A DNA stretch of 19,352 nt from Spirochaetales bacterium (GCA_028284845.1 JANQQY010000618.1:1-19352); one strand, 5' to 3'. Positions 7,892 through 16,079 are shown, counted from the stretch's first letter. Translations and numbers: made by a program. The notes: a model not told the origin generated them from the sequence alone.

Positions 7892-9970
7892 ATGCAGGTT
7901 GGTGAACTCACGCAGCCTGTCGCTGAGCTCCCCGGCATAGGACCGGGGCGAAGCCGTGAACTTGCGAAGCTCGGGATCGTCACGATTGGAGATGTGCTCC
8001 TGCACCTCCCTCGGGGTTACGAAGACCGAAAGAGTCTGACACCACTCATCCAGGCGCAACCGGACAGGCCGGTTAATACCGTTGCGGAGGTGGTCGCCCA
8101 CAGCTTCTTTGGTGGACGCGGAGGCAAAACGCTTCGGGTTCACGTCAAGGACGATACCGGCATTGGTTCGCTCGCGTGTTTCGGCAGAAACTTCCTGGCG
8201 AAATCACTTCCGGTTGGAAAGCGTATACGACTCTTTGGGACGTTCACCATGCGCTACGGCGAGCTTCAGGCTACCGCATTCGAGTGCGAGGATGCCGATC
8301 GCGATCCCGTGAAGTTCGGGCAGGTACTCGCGGTCTATCCGCTGGGGGGGACGCTCAATCAGGGAGATATCAGGCGAGCGGTCGCGGCGGCACTCGATCG
8401 TTATGGGAAGAATGTCACAGCTGAGATTCCGACCAGGCTCGCCGCTCAGCGCCAGCTCGTGCCGACAAGCCAGGCGCTCGAGCGCGTCCACCGGCCCAAG
8501 GAGATAGTGGACGCTGCCGCCGGCAGAGCCACGCTCATCTACCTCGAGCTCTTCTTCCTCCAGATCATGATCGGGCTCCGGGCGTACGAGCGTCAGGTAC
8601 GGCATCGGCCTGCTCGCCCGCTGCCGAGCCGATTGCTTGACGAGGTCACCAGGCGCCTACCCTTCTCACTCACCGGAGACCAACGGACCGTGCTGTCCGA
8701 GTGTCTCGGCGATCTTCAATCGAGCGCCCCAATGGCGCGCCTTCTCCAGGGAGACGTAGGCTCCGGCAAGACAGCGGTCGCCTTCCTGAGCGCCGTACCG
8801 CTCGTCGAGGCAGGGTTCCAGGCCGCGTTTATGGCACCAACAGAGCTACTGGCGCGTCAGCACGCCGACAACGCGGCACAACTCTTTGGATCCGATGTCA
8901 GTGTCGCCTTTCTTTCAGGCTCTCTCTCATCCGCTCAGCGTCGTCCGCTCTTGGACCGCATCGCGGCAGGCGATGTTGATCTTGTGATAGGCACTCATGC
9001 GGTGTTCACCGCAGAGGTGCGCTTCGCCCGGCTTCAGTATGTGATTATCGATGAGCAGCATCGGTTTGGAGTGAGTCAGAGAGTCGCGTTGAGCGCGAAG
9101 GGCGCGCATCCTGACGTTCTCACAATGACGGCGACGCCCATTCCCCGCACCCTTGCGCTCACCGTCTTTGGCGACCTCCAGATCAGCGCAATCCGGGAGC
9201 TGCCCGGTGGACGCCGACCGATCGAGACTCATCTCGCCCGCCACGGCAACGAGTCCAAGGTCTACGAGTTTGTGCGGAGGGAGCTCGAGGCAGGACGTCA
9301 AGCCTACTTCGTCTACCCCCGGATCGATGCGACCGGAGCGCTCGATCTCCGAGACGCCGAGACCATGTGGCAGGAGCTTTGCGAGAGAGTCTACCCGGAG
9401 TTCGCCGTGGGGCTTGTTCACTCGCGCGTGGACGATGACGAGAAGCGCGAACGAATGCAGAAGTTCCGCGACGGGACACTTCAGGTGTTGGTCGCAACCA
9501 GCGTTGTTGAGGTAGGGGTCGATGTTCCCAACGCCACCTGCATGGTGATAGAGCACGCGGAGCGATTTGGTCTCGCCGCCCTTCACCAGCTGCGGGGTCG
9601 TGTTGGCCGGGGGGAGCACCAGAGCTACTGCTTCCTCGTCTACGACGAGGGGCTCACGGAGATCGCGAAGGAACGGATGCGAGTCCTGCATGAGACGAAT
9701 GATGGATTCATCATAGCTGAAGAAGACCTTCGCATCCGCGGCCCAGGGGACATCGCCGGCACCCAGCAGTCGGGCTACCTGCGGCTTCGTATTGCGGATC
9801 TTGCACAAGACATGGAAACGATGAACCTGGCACGAACGGACGCCTTTGAGGTGCTCGAGTCCGATCCGGCACTGACCCTTCCCGAGCATGAGGCTGTTCG
9901 GCGTGCCGTCGATTCTGCACGTCTCAACGGGCGGTTGACGCCGTTCGCAAAGGCGGAGGAGTCAGAGTGA
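7892..9970 (+). CDS. recG: ATP-dependent DNA helicase RecG
   Basis: RecG, a superfamily 2 double-strand DNA translocase that regresses stalled replication forks and branch-migrates Holliday junctions. At 692 residues it matches E. coli RecG (693). Domains: an N-terminal helix-hairpin-type segment (LPGIGPGRSRELAKLGI); the wedge OB fold (about 60-160) that recognises the fork; helicase domain 1 with Walker A GDVGSGKT near residue 287, Walker B DEQH near 387 and motif III TATPIPRT near 413; helicase domain 2 with motif V VVEVGVDVPNA and motif VI QLRGRVGRG; and the C-terminal RecG wedge-contact region. All motifs are intact. A strong ribosome-binding site, GAGGTGAGG at 7877-7885, precedes the ATG by 6 nt. 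The stop overlaps the rsmD start by 4 bp. Confidence 0.97.
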   Translation: MQVGELTQPVAELPGIGPGRSRELAKLGIVTIGDVLLHLPRGYEDRKSLTPLIQAQPDRPVNTVAEVVAHSFFGGRGGKTLRVHVKDDTGIGSLACFGRNFLAKSLPVGKRIRLFGTFTMRYGELQATAFECEDADRDPVKFGQVLAVYPLGGTLNQGDIRRAVAAALDRYGKNVTAEIPTRLAAQRQLVPTSQALERVHRPKEIVDAAAGRATLIYLELFFLQIMIGLRAYERQVRHRPARPLPSRLLDEVTRRLPFSLTGDQRTVLSECLGDLQSSAPMARLLQGDVGSGKTAVAFLSAVPLVEAGFQAAFMAPTELLARQHADNAAQLFGSDVSVAFLSGSLSSAQRRPLLDRIAAGDVDLVIGTHAVFTAEVRFARLQYVIIDEQHRFGVSQRVALSAKGAHPDVLTMTATPIPRTLALTVFGDLQISAIRELPGGRRPIETHLARHGNESKVYEFVRRELEAGRQAYFVYPRIDATGALDLRDAETMWQELCERVYPEFAVGLVHSRVDDDEKRERMQKFRDGTLQVLVATSVVEVGVDVPNATCMVIEHAERFGLAALHQLRGRVGRGEHQSYCFLVYDEGLTEIAKERMRVLHETNDGFIIAEEDLRIRGPGDIAGTQQSGYLRLRIADLAQDMETMNLARTDAFEVLESDPALTLPEHEAVRRAVDSARLNGRLTPFAKAEESE

Positions 9971-10509
9971 GGGTGACTGGAGGGATGCTTGCCGGACGAA
10001 GGATCAGCGTGCCGCCGGGGGTGATTCGACCGGCCATGGATCGGATGCGGGAGTCGCTCTTCAGCATCCTGGGGCCCTTTGAGGGGACTTCGTTTCTGGA
10101 TCTCTTTGCCGGTTCGGGGATCATGGCGATCGAGGCCATCTCCCGCGGTGCAACCCGAGCAACGCTTGTCGAACGCGACAGGGGAAAAAAAAAGGCAATC
10201 CAATCGAACCTCGAGCTGCTTGCGGGCACGAGTTGCCCCACTCCGCGCCTTCTCATAACACCGGTCGAGGTGTTCATCTCCCGATGTCGAGAGCGCTTTG
10301 ACGTTGTCTACCTCGACCCACCGTTCGACTATCGATACAAGGCTGATCTCATTGAGCGAGTCGCGAAGCGGACCATGATCGAGCCGGAGGGCCGCGTGGT
10401 AATTCACTACCCGGAGGGCGACGATCTGCCCAACTCGACCGGTTCGCTCCGGCTCGTTGATGAGCGACGCTACGGACGCAGCGTGGTCCGATTCTACGGC
10501 GGCGAATAG
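9967..10509 (+). CDS. rsmD: 16S rRNA (guanine(966)-N(2))-methyltransferase RsmD
   Basis: RsmD methylates N2 of G966 of 16S rRNA using S-adenosylmethionine, during assembly of the small ribosomal subunit. The 180-residue protein has the family signature from its first residues: RVTGGMLAGRRISVP, then RPAMDRMRESLFSIL. The SAM-binding loop FLDLFAGSGIMAIEA and the catalytic motif IV DPPF (residues 117-120) follow. The start is GTG at 9967, which overlaps the recG TGA in a GTGA arrangement; this start gives exactly the family N-terminus. A run of nine A (10185-10193) encodes part of a lysine cluster. hisZ starts 46 bp after the stop. Confidence 0.95.
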   Translation: MRVTGGMLAGRRISVPPGVIRPAMDRMRESLFSILGPFEGTSFLDLFAGSGIMAIEAISRGATRATLVERDRGKKKAIQSNLELLAGTSCPTPRLLITPVEVFISRCRERFDVVYLDPPFDYRYKADLIERVAKRTMIEPEGRVVIHYPEGDDLPNSTGSLRLVDERRYGRSVVRFYGGE

Positions 10510-10527
10510 GCTCGCCAGCGTGGCATT

Positions 10528-10536
10528 TGGTATATT
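10528..10536 (+). promoter_or_regulatory. Possible extended -10 promoter element before hisZ
   Basis: TGGTATATT combines a TGn extension with a 5-of-6 match to the -10 consensus. It lies in the 46-bp gap between rsmD and hisZ, the longest gap in the 14-kb gene run. No good -35 is seen, which is typical of extended -10 promoters. Transcription would start near 10543, upstream of the AAGGGG ribosome-binding site of hisZ. It could give the his genes their own expression. Confidence 0.35.
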
Positions 10537-10555
10537 GGCTCGGCAAGGGGCACGC

Positions 10556-11623
10556 GTGCAGAAGAACAACCTCCATCTTCCCCAGGGAACTGAAGCCTTC
10601 TATCTCGACGAGGCCTATGTCCACAGGCAGCTCCTGCGTCTATTCGAGGACTGCTGCGAACTCTGGGCGTACCTGCCGGTGCAGACCCCGGTCTACGACT
10701 TCCACGATCTCTACCGCGACCTGATGGACCGAGGCAGCGATTCGACGACCTTCCGACTGGTCGATCGAGCCGGTGATCTGCTCCTCCTGCGATCCGACGT
10801 GACCCTCTTCCTGGCGCGCCAGATGGGTCTGCTCCTCCGCGAAGCCGATCTCCCGGTCAGGGTTCACTACGGCGACACCATCCTCCGTCACGAGGATCGC
10901 TACCATATCTCGCAGAACGAGTTCTTCCAGGTTGGCGCAGAGCTCATTGGTCCGACGGGTCTGGCAGCGGACGCGGAGATCGTTCTCCTGCTCCTCGATG
11001 CACTCGACAGATGGGGTGCGTCAGATATCGTCGTCCACATCGGGCACCGTGCCCTGCTTCGCGAGCTCAACCCAGAGGGCGAGTTGGCTCCGGCCGTCGC
11101 CTCACGCGACTGGGCGCGGGTTCGGACGACCCTCAAGGCGAAGCGGGTGCCGAGCAAGAGAGTCGACTCGCTTGTCGCTCTCTACCAGTTCATAGGGACA
11201 CGAGAGGAGCTCGACTCCCTTATGAAGGAGACGGAGTTCAGCACCGACGAAGTCGAGACGCTTACCTATCTCTCGTCACTCGCTGACGAGTTTGCGGCGC
11301 TTGGCTACGGAGATCGTGTCCGCATCGACCTCTCTGAAGTCGGCAGCCAGGTCTATCACTCGGGCCTCGTCTTTCGCGCCTATGCGCCGGACGCGGCGGC
11401 GCCAATCGCATCGGGCGGAAGGTACGACAGACTGCTCTCCCATTTTGGGTTTGACGCGCCGTCCGTTGGGTTCAGTGTCATGCTCCGTCGGCTTCAGTCG
11501 CGCCGCTCAATTGGGAATGAGCTTCAAACACCCGATGTGGTGACCCTCTCAGAGGGTAGCTTTCGAGATCGTCTACGCCATGCGCGCGAAATGCGAGCAA
11601 GCGGAAAGGTGGTATCGCTATGA
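10556..11623 (+). CDS. hisZ: ATP phosphoribosyltransferase regulatory subunit HisZ
   Basis: HisZ is a histidyl-tRNA-synthetase paralogue that does not charge tRNA. It forms a hetero-octamer with short-form HisG and is required for HisG activity and histidine feedback. The 355-residue protein has the class II synthetase core: LHLPQGTEAFYLDEA at the N-terminus, LLLRSDVTLFLAR (the HisRS substrate motif, altered), HISQNEFFQVGAELIG (motif 2), and GGRYDRLLSHFG. It lacks the C-terminal anticodon-binding domain of true HisRS. The frame is open back to 10457 inside rsmD, but GTG 10556 is preferred because AAGGGG lies 5 nt before it and the protein then begins as family members do. hisG follows with a 4-bp ATGA overlap, which supports HisZ over HisS. 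Confidence 0.92.
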   Translation: MQKNNLHLPQGTEAFYLDEAYVHRQLLRLFEDCCELWAYLPVQTPVYDFHDLYRDLMDRGSDSTTFRLVDRAGDLLLLRSDVTLFLARQMGLLLREADLPVRVHYGDTILRHEDRYHISQNEFFQVGAELIGPTGLAADAEIVLLLLDALDRWGASDIVVHIGHRALLRELNPEGELAPAVASRDWARVRTTLKAKRVPSKRVDSLVALYQFIGTREELDSLMKETEFSTDEVETLTYLSSLADEFAALGYGDRVRIDLSEVGSQVYHSGLVFRAYAPDAAAPIASGGRYDRLLSHFGFDAPSVGFSVMLRRLQSRRSIGNELQTPDVVTLSEGSFRDRLRHAREMRASGKVVSL

Positions 11624-12261
11624 GCGAACCCCTCACGCTCGCCCTCCCAAAGGGGCGTCTCCAGGAGCGGAGCCAGGAGTTCTTGGCCGATCTTGGATTC
11701 ACAATCGAGTTCGAGAAACGAAAACTCGTAGCCACGGATGCCTCGGGCCGGCTCCGAGTGATGCTGGTAAAGAACGGAGACCTTCCAACATACGTGCACC
11801 ATGGGATTACCGGCTTGGGAATCTGCGGAACGGACGTCATCTACGAGAGTGGGTATGAGTTCTTTACCCTGAACGAGATGCCGTTCGGAAGCACTCGAAT
11901 GTGCCTCGCCGCGCGGGATGGATTCGACCCTGTCTCCTACACGGGACGCCTCCGCGTTGCCACAAAGTTCACGCGATTCGCACGCGACTACTTTCAACAA
12001 CGCGGGATCGCCGCTGAAGTCATCAAGCTTGGCGGATCGGTGGAACTCGCCCCGGTCCTTGGACTCGCGCCCTACATCGTCGACCTCGTCGAGACGGGGA
12101 ACACGTTAAGGGCTCACGGGCTCTCAGTCTTTGAGGAGCTCGCACAGATTAACGTGGTACTCATTGCAAATCCGGCGTACTACAAGTTCCATTACAGAAG
12201 CATCGATTCGCTGGTCGATAAACTTAGAGATGGACAAAATGGCGCGGCGCAGCACGATTGA
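11620..12261 (+). CDS. hisG: ATP phosphoribosyltransferase, short form (HisG-S)
   Basis: HisG catalyses the first step of histidine synthesis, joining ATP and PRPP to give phosphoribosyl-ATP. At 213 residues it is the short form, with no C-terminal regulatory (ACT-like) domain; that form works only with HisZ, encoded directly upstream. Visible motifs are LALPKGRLQERSQEFL at the N-terminus, GLGICGTDVIYE, and the PRPP-binding loop DLVETGNTLRAHGL near residues 152-166. It overlaps hisZ by 4 bp and hisB by 23-32 bp depending on the hisB start. No leader peptide or attenuator is visible near the his genes. Confidence 0.96.
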   Translation: MSEPLTLALPKGRLQERSQEFLADLGFTIEFEKRKLVATDASGRLRVMLVKNGDLPTYVHHGITGLGICGTDVIYESGYEFFTLNEMPFGSTRMCLAARDGFDPVSYTGRLRVATKFTRFARDYFQQRGIAAEVIKLGGSVELAPVLGLAPYIVDLVETGNTLRAHGLSVFEELAQINVVLIANPAYYKFHYRSIDSLVDKLRDGQNGAAQHD

Positions 12262-12829
12262 GCGAAACACCAAGGAGACGCAGATCTCCGCGATCTTGGA
12301 CTTGGACGAGTCGTTCGAGCCACGCATCGCGACGGGATTGCCCTTCCTTGATCACATGCTTCACGCGATGGCCTTTCATGGCGGCTTTGGTCTTGAACTC
12401 ACGGCTCACGGAGATCTTGAGGTTGATCCGCATCACGTAGTGGAGGATTCCGGCATAGTCATCGGGACCGCCCTCGAGGAGGCGTTTCGGTCCGGAGGCG
12501 CCGTGGTGCGGTTTGCCCACGCAGTGATTCCGATGGACGAGGCGCTCAGCGAGGCGACGATCGACATCTGCGGTCGTCCGACACTGGTCTATCGCGCCGA
12601 CTTTCCGCAGGCGTACTCGGGCGATTTCGCGATGTGGCTGTTCAGAGAGTTCTTTGGCGGGCTGACCTCAGCTGCTCAGGTAGCCTTGCATCTCAAGTGC
12701 AGGTACGGCGAGAATGCTCACCATATGATCGAGGCACTCTTCAAGGCGATAGGAAAGGTCATCGGCAGCGCCTATGCCCTCCGGGGGGATGGCGATCAAT
12801 CTGCAATGTCCACCAAAGGATCGATCTAG
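12239..12829 (+). CDS. hisB: Imidazoleglycerol-phosphate dehydratase
   Basis: HisB dehydrates imidazole-glycerol phosphate to imidazole-acetol phosphate in histidine synthesis. It is a manganese-dependent 24-mer in other bacteria. The single-domain protein of 196 residues has both duplicated metal-ligand motifs: FLDHMLHAMAFHG and DPHHVVEDSGI in the first half, and GENAHHMIEALFKA in the second, plus PMDEAL and DICGRP in between. There is no fused histidinol-phosphatase domain. The open frame extends to 12131, but the conserved start requires ATG 12239 or ATG 12230; the former is chosen because the purine-rich AGAGATGG precedes it at suitable spacing. It overlaps the end of hisG. The next gene begins on the base after its TAG. 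Confidence 0.95.
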   Translation: MARRSTIERNTKETQISAILDLDESFEPRIATGLPFLDHMLHAMAFHGGFGLELTAHGDLEVDPHHVVEDSGIVIGTALEEAFRSGGAVVRFAHAVIPMDEALSEATIDICGRPTLVYRADFPQAYSGDFAMWLFREFFGGLTSAAQVALHLKCRYGENAHHMIEALFKAIGKVIGSAYALRGDGDQSAMSTKGSI

Positions 12830-13186
12830 ATGCCGCGCGACCGCGCCTCCGCATTTCGGCCGGATCTGGCGTCCGCTGGGTTCATCAAGACCTCGCGCGC
12901 GAACGGCCCGTCGATCTCAAGCCAACAACGATCGGCGCTGGTGCGAAAGGGCAACGAGCTCTTTAATGCAGGCCAGGTTGAGCAGGCAAAGCGTGTCTTT
13001 TTGACGGCCCACTACACAGACGGTCTGGTTCGTATTGGCAAGTACTACGAGGAGAAGAACATGCCTCTCGAGGCATTCCGCATGTACTGGCTCGCACCTG
13101 AACAGCGAAAGGTCGACTATATGGTTGAGCAGATGGCTGGTGTGATTCGCGAATGGCTCCACGATGACGAGACAGAGGTGCGATGA
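12830..13186 (+). CDS. Conserved unknown protein, short, TPR-like helices
   Basis: I do not recognise a named family. The 118-residue protein has a basic, low-complexity N-terminus (about residues 1-35) and a helical remainder. Residues 40-58 (KGNELFNAGQVEQAKRVF) and about 62-85 (TDGLVRIGKYYEEKNMPLEA) each resemble a TPR-type helix pair, followed by FRMYWLAPEQRK and a C-terminal amphipathic helix. No catalytic motif, signal peptide or membrane segment is visible. The ATG touches the hisB stop, and the TGA overlaps the ATG of the following TPR gene (ATGA), so it is probably made with that protein and may bind it. I suspect a spirochaete-specific protein, but that is recollection of a similar look, not a search. 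Confidence 0.75.
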   Translation: MPRDRASAFRPDLASAGFIKTSRANGPSISSQQRSALVRKGNELFNAGQVEQAKRVFLTAHYTDGLVRIGKYYEEKNMPLEAFRMYWLAPEQRKVDYMVEQMAGVIREWLHDDETEVR

Positions 13187-14271
13187 TGGAACACGGCGCT
13201 GACGTCGCGACGCTCTCCCAGGAAGGGTACAAGCACTTCAAGGCTGGTCGGTATCGCGATGCCGTCGAGTTGTTCAACAAGGTCCTCGAGATCGACGAGA
13301 CGAATAGCTACGCACTTGTTGGTCTTGGGGATGTGGCACGCAAACAGGGCAGGCAGTCGGATGCGGTGACCTTCTATCAGAAGTGCCTTGGGTCTGATAC
13401 CAACAACGCGTTCGCTCTGTTCGGTCTCGCGGATGCCTATCGCTCGCTTCGCCGGTACAGGGACGCACTCGAGATATGGGAGCGCTATCTCGCCCACGAC
13501 CGGGAGAACGTCACGGTCCTCACTCGCGTCGCGGACGCTTACAGAAAAGTCCGAGACAAGGAACGCTCTCAACAGCTCTACGAGAAGGTGCTCGGAATAG
13601 AGCCCGACAACCCCTACGCGCGAATCGGACTCGGCCATCTCCACTATGACTTCCGAGAGTACGAGGACGCCCTCCGTCACTGGAAGCACATGTACGATAT
13701 CAGTGGAGAGCGGGTTGATATCCGAGTCCTCACCTCGATTGGGAACTGCTTTCGAAAGATAAAGGACTTCTCGGGAGGCATTGGATACTTTCGGGAAGCG
13801 ATCGAAAAAGAGCCCGAAAACTTCTACGCGCTCTTTGGGCTCGCCGACTGCCATCGTGGAATGAACGAAGCGGAAGAGAGTCTTGTCTACTGGAATCGGA
13901 TCTTGCGAAACGATCCGGACAATCGTGTGATTCTCACACGGGCCGGCGACGCCTACAGGAGCGTTGGAGAACTCGACCGAGCTCAGGACCACTACGAACG
14001 CGCCCTCCAGCAGGGAGACGACATCTATGCTCGGCTTGGCCTGGCTCTACTGACTCGAACACGTGGGGAGACGGCCGCCGCCATTGACCTGATGGAAGTT
14101 CTAAAGCGCCGAGAGCCGGAGAATCACCGGATCTATACCGAACTTGCATCGACCTATGCTCAGGATGGCAACACCTCTGAGGCGATCGAAGTGCTGGAGC
14201 AATTCCAGCGGCGCGGAAATCCGACCGCGTATATTGACGAGATGATCGGTCGCTACCGGTCGCAGCGGTAG
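13183..14271 (+). CDS. Tetratricopeptide repeat protein
   Basis: A 362-residue protein built almost wholly of TPR units, about ten in tandem, each about 34 residues. Recurrent consensus positions are seen in segments such as GYKHFKAGRYRDAVELFNKV, YALVGLGDVARKQGRQSDAV, FALFGLADAYRSLRRYRDAL, YARIGLGHLHYDFREYEDAL and FYALFGLADCHRGMNEAEES. Such solenoids bind partner proteins; there is no enzyme motif, signal peptide or membrane helix, so it is probably a cytoplasmic scaffold. The start is ATG 13183 (overlapping the previous stop) or the adjacent ATG 13186, which suits the AGAGGTG site better. The partner is unknown; the overlapping 118-residue protein is the first candidate. It is the last gene of the plus-strand run. 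Confidence 0.9.
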   Translation: MMEHGADVATLSQEGYKHFKAGRYRDAVELFNKVLEIDETNSYALVGLGDVARKQGRQSDAVTFYQKCLGSDTNNAFALFGLADAYRSLRRYRDALEIWERYLAHDRENVTVLTRVADAYRKVRDKERSQQLYEKVLGIEPDNPYARIGLGHLHYDFREYEDALRHWKHMYDISGERVDIRVLTSIGNCFRKIKDFSGGIGYFREAIEKEPENFYALFGLADCHRGMNEAEESLVYWNRILRNDPDNRVILTRAGDAYRSVGELDRAQDHYERALQQGDDIYARLGLALLTRTRGETAAAIDLMEVLKRREPENHRIYTELASTYAQDGNTSEAIEVLEQFQRRGNPTAYIDEMIGRYRSQR

Positions 14272-14276
14272 CGACC
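14248..14276. terminator. Perfect inverted repeat between convergent genes (probable bidirectional terminator)
   Basis: GGTCGCTACC at 14248-14257 and GGTAGCGACC at 14267-14276 form a perfect 10-bp GC-rich stem with a 9-nt loop. It spans the stop codon of the TPR gene and lies 21 bp from the alaS stop on the other strand. Position and stability suggest transcription termination for both convergent units. No T tract follows on either strand, so it is not a canonical intrinsic terminator. Confidence 0.5.
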
Positions 14277-14297
14277 CTCCCAGCTCCTCAGTTCTGC

Positions 14298-16079
14298 CTA
14301 CTCCAGGACGGCCTTGATCCGACGCACGCCTTGCGAGGAGCTCTGTTCCTTCACCACACGAAAACGCCCAAGCTCCGAGGTCTGCTCGACGTGAGGTCCG
14401 CCACATACTTCCTTGGAGAAGTCTCCAATCGAATAGACCTTCACGATCTCATCGTACTTGTCTCCAAAGAGGGCGATCGCTCCGCCGCTGCGAGCGTCGT
14501 CCAGCGTCATTTGCGTGAAGCTCACCGGCAGGTCACGCTCGATCTGCTTGTTGACAATCTCCTCAACCTTCTTGATTTGGTCGGCGCTCATCTTCTCTGG
14601 ATGTGTGAAATCGAATCGAAGGCGCTCAGAAGTGATGTTGCTTCCCTTCTGACCAACGTGATCACCAAGGACATCGCGAAGCGCCTGATGGAGGAGATGG
14701 GTTGCGGTGTGGAGCCGCGTCGTCATCTCCGTGTGGTCGGCGAGGCCGCCCTTGAAGGTGCCGCTGTCGGTCTTGCTTTTCTCCTGATGCTTCTTGAATG
14801 CCTCTTCAAATCCCTTCCGATCAACGGTCATATCGTGTTCAGCGGCAAGTTCTTCCGTGATCTCGATGGGAAAGCCGTAGGTGTCATAGAGGCGGAAGGC
14901 AACTCGTCCGGGAATGATGCGCGCGGGGTTCTTCTCCAGGTTCGGAAGCAACTTCTCAAACTCATGTTCACCCTTCCTGAGGGTCTCGAGGAATCGGTTC
15001 TCCTCTCCGGTCAACTCGGAAAAGATCTCCTCGCTCTTCTCGTTGAGCGTCGAGTAGTTTCCGCTCTCCATCTCCACGATCACTTCTGCGATTCGGGCGA
15101 GGAACGGCTCTGTAACACCCAATTTGCGTCCGTGACGGACCGCACGCCGAATGAGGCGCCGGAGGATATAGCCTGCGCCGACATTCGATGGAGCCACACC
15201 TGCCTCATCGCCAAGAACGTGGGCGGCGGTTCGGACATGGTCAGCGAGGATTCGAATGCTGGCATCGGTCGTCGCATCCGAGCCGTACGACGCGCCGGTG
15301 ACCTCTTCAATTCGGGCGATCACAGGCACGAAGAGTTCCGTCTCATAGACGCTCTGTTTGCCCTGGAGAATGGTGCTGGTTCGTTCGACACCCATCCCAG
15401 TATCAACACACCTCCGATCGAGGGCGGTGAAGCTCCCGTCGGACTGCTTGTTGTACTGCATAAAGACGTTGTTCCAGACCTCCATCCACTTTCCATCCGA
15501 GATACCGGGCCGGCTCTCACTCGTACCCGCAATCCCGGTGTCGACAAAGATTTCCGTGTCGGGGCCGCATGGACCGGTCTCGCCTGCGGGTCCCCACCAG
15601 TTGTCCTCGCGCCCAAGGAAGAAGATCCGGTCCTCCGGCACACCGAGCGACCGCCAGATCTCTGCCGACTCGTCATCTCGCGGGACATCGTCGTCGCCGG
15701 CGAAGCAGGTCACCGCGAGCTTCTCCTTGGGGATTGCCAGCCAATCCGGGCTCGTGAGGAACTCCCAGCTCATCCGAATCGACTCGTCCTTGAAGTACTC
15801 GCCGAGCGACCAGTTTCCCAGCATTTCGAAGAAGGTGAGGTGAGAAAAATCGCCCACTTCGTCGATATCACCCGTTCGAATGCACCTCTGCACATCCACG
15901 AGGCGGTTTCCGGCAGGATGCTTCTCTCCAAGGATGTAGGGCACGAGCGGATGCATGCCCGCAGTCGTGAAGAGCACCGTTGGATCGTTTTGGGGAATGA
16001 GCGATGCACCGGAGATTTCGGCATGGTTTTTGGAGACAAAGAACTCGATGTACTTGGTACGTAGTTCGTGCGCCGTCAT
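14298..16079 (-). CDS. alaS: Alanyl-tRNA synthetase, short form without C-Ala domain
   Basis: AlaRS charges tRNA-Ala and hydrolyses mischarged Ser/Gly-tRNA-Ala. At 593 residues it has the class II catalytic domain (ASLIPQNDPTVLFTTAGMHP, TFFEMLGNWSLGEYFK, GPAGETGPCGPDTEIF), the tRNA-recognition helical domain and the editing domain. The editing zinc ligands are present: H457 and H461 in HTATH, C559 and H563 in CGGPH. It ends right after the editing domain (VRRIKAVLE), so the oligomerisation and C-Ala domain of the usual 870-residue enzyme is missing. This short architecture is known in spirochaetes such as Borrelia and in mycoplasmas. The catalytic domain also has the shorter CIRTGDIDEVGDF variant instead of the long histidine-rich insert of proteobacterial AlaRS. 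An AGAGG site precedes the ATG, 24 bp after the TM2 gene, so the two are probably co-transcribed. Confidence 0.96.
   Translation of the reverse strand: MTAHELRTKYIEFFVSKNHAEISGASLIPQNDPTVLFTTAGMHPLVPYILGEKHPAGNRLVDVQRCIRTGDIDEVGDFSHLTFFEMLGNWSLGEYFKDESIRMSWEFLTSPDWLAIPKEKLAVTCFAGDDDVPRDDESAEIWRSLGVPEDRIFFLGREDNWWGPAGETGPCGPDTEIFVDTGIAGTSESRPGISDGKWMEVWNNVFMQYNKQSDGSFTALDRRCVDTGMGVERTSTILQGKQSVYETELFVPVIARIEEVTGASYGSDATTDASIRILADHVRTAAHVLGDEAGVAPSNVGAGYILRRLIRRAVRHGRKLGVTEPFLARIAEVIVEMESGNYSTLNEKSEEIFSELTGEENRFLETLRKGEHEFEKLLPNLEKNPARIIPGRVAFRLYDTYGFPIEITEELAAEHDMTVDRKGFEEAFKKHQEKSKTDSGTFKGGLADHTEMTTRLHTATHLLHQALRDVLGDHVGQKGSNITSERLRFDFTHPEKMSADQIKKVEEIVNKQIERDLPVSFTQMTLDDARSGGAIALFGDKYDEIVKVYSIGDFSKEVCGGPHVEQTSELGRFRVVKEQSSSQGVRRIKAVLE

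Noticed and set aside
10023..10110. Possible regulatory RNA or attenuator linked to rsmD or the his genes
   Set aside because: No histidine-rich leader peptide, no paired hairpins and no T tract were found near the his genes or the start of rsmD.
10556..11623. Calling this gene hisS (histidyl-tRNA synthetase)
   Set aside because: It lacks the anticodon-binding domain, has an altered substrate motif, and overlaps a short-form hisG that requires HisZ.
12131..12238. Upstream extension of the hisB frame inside hisG
   Set aside because: The extra residues do not resemble HisB and overlap the conserved end of HisG; ATG 12239 or 12230 matches the family length.
14331..16064. A 577-codon open frame on the plus strand, antisense to alaS
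   Set aside because: The minus-strand frame is an unmistakable AlaRS with all motifs. The antisense frame is a by-product of GC-rich codon usage and has no recognisable domain.
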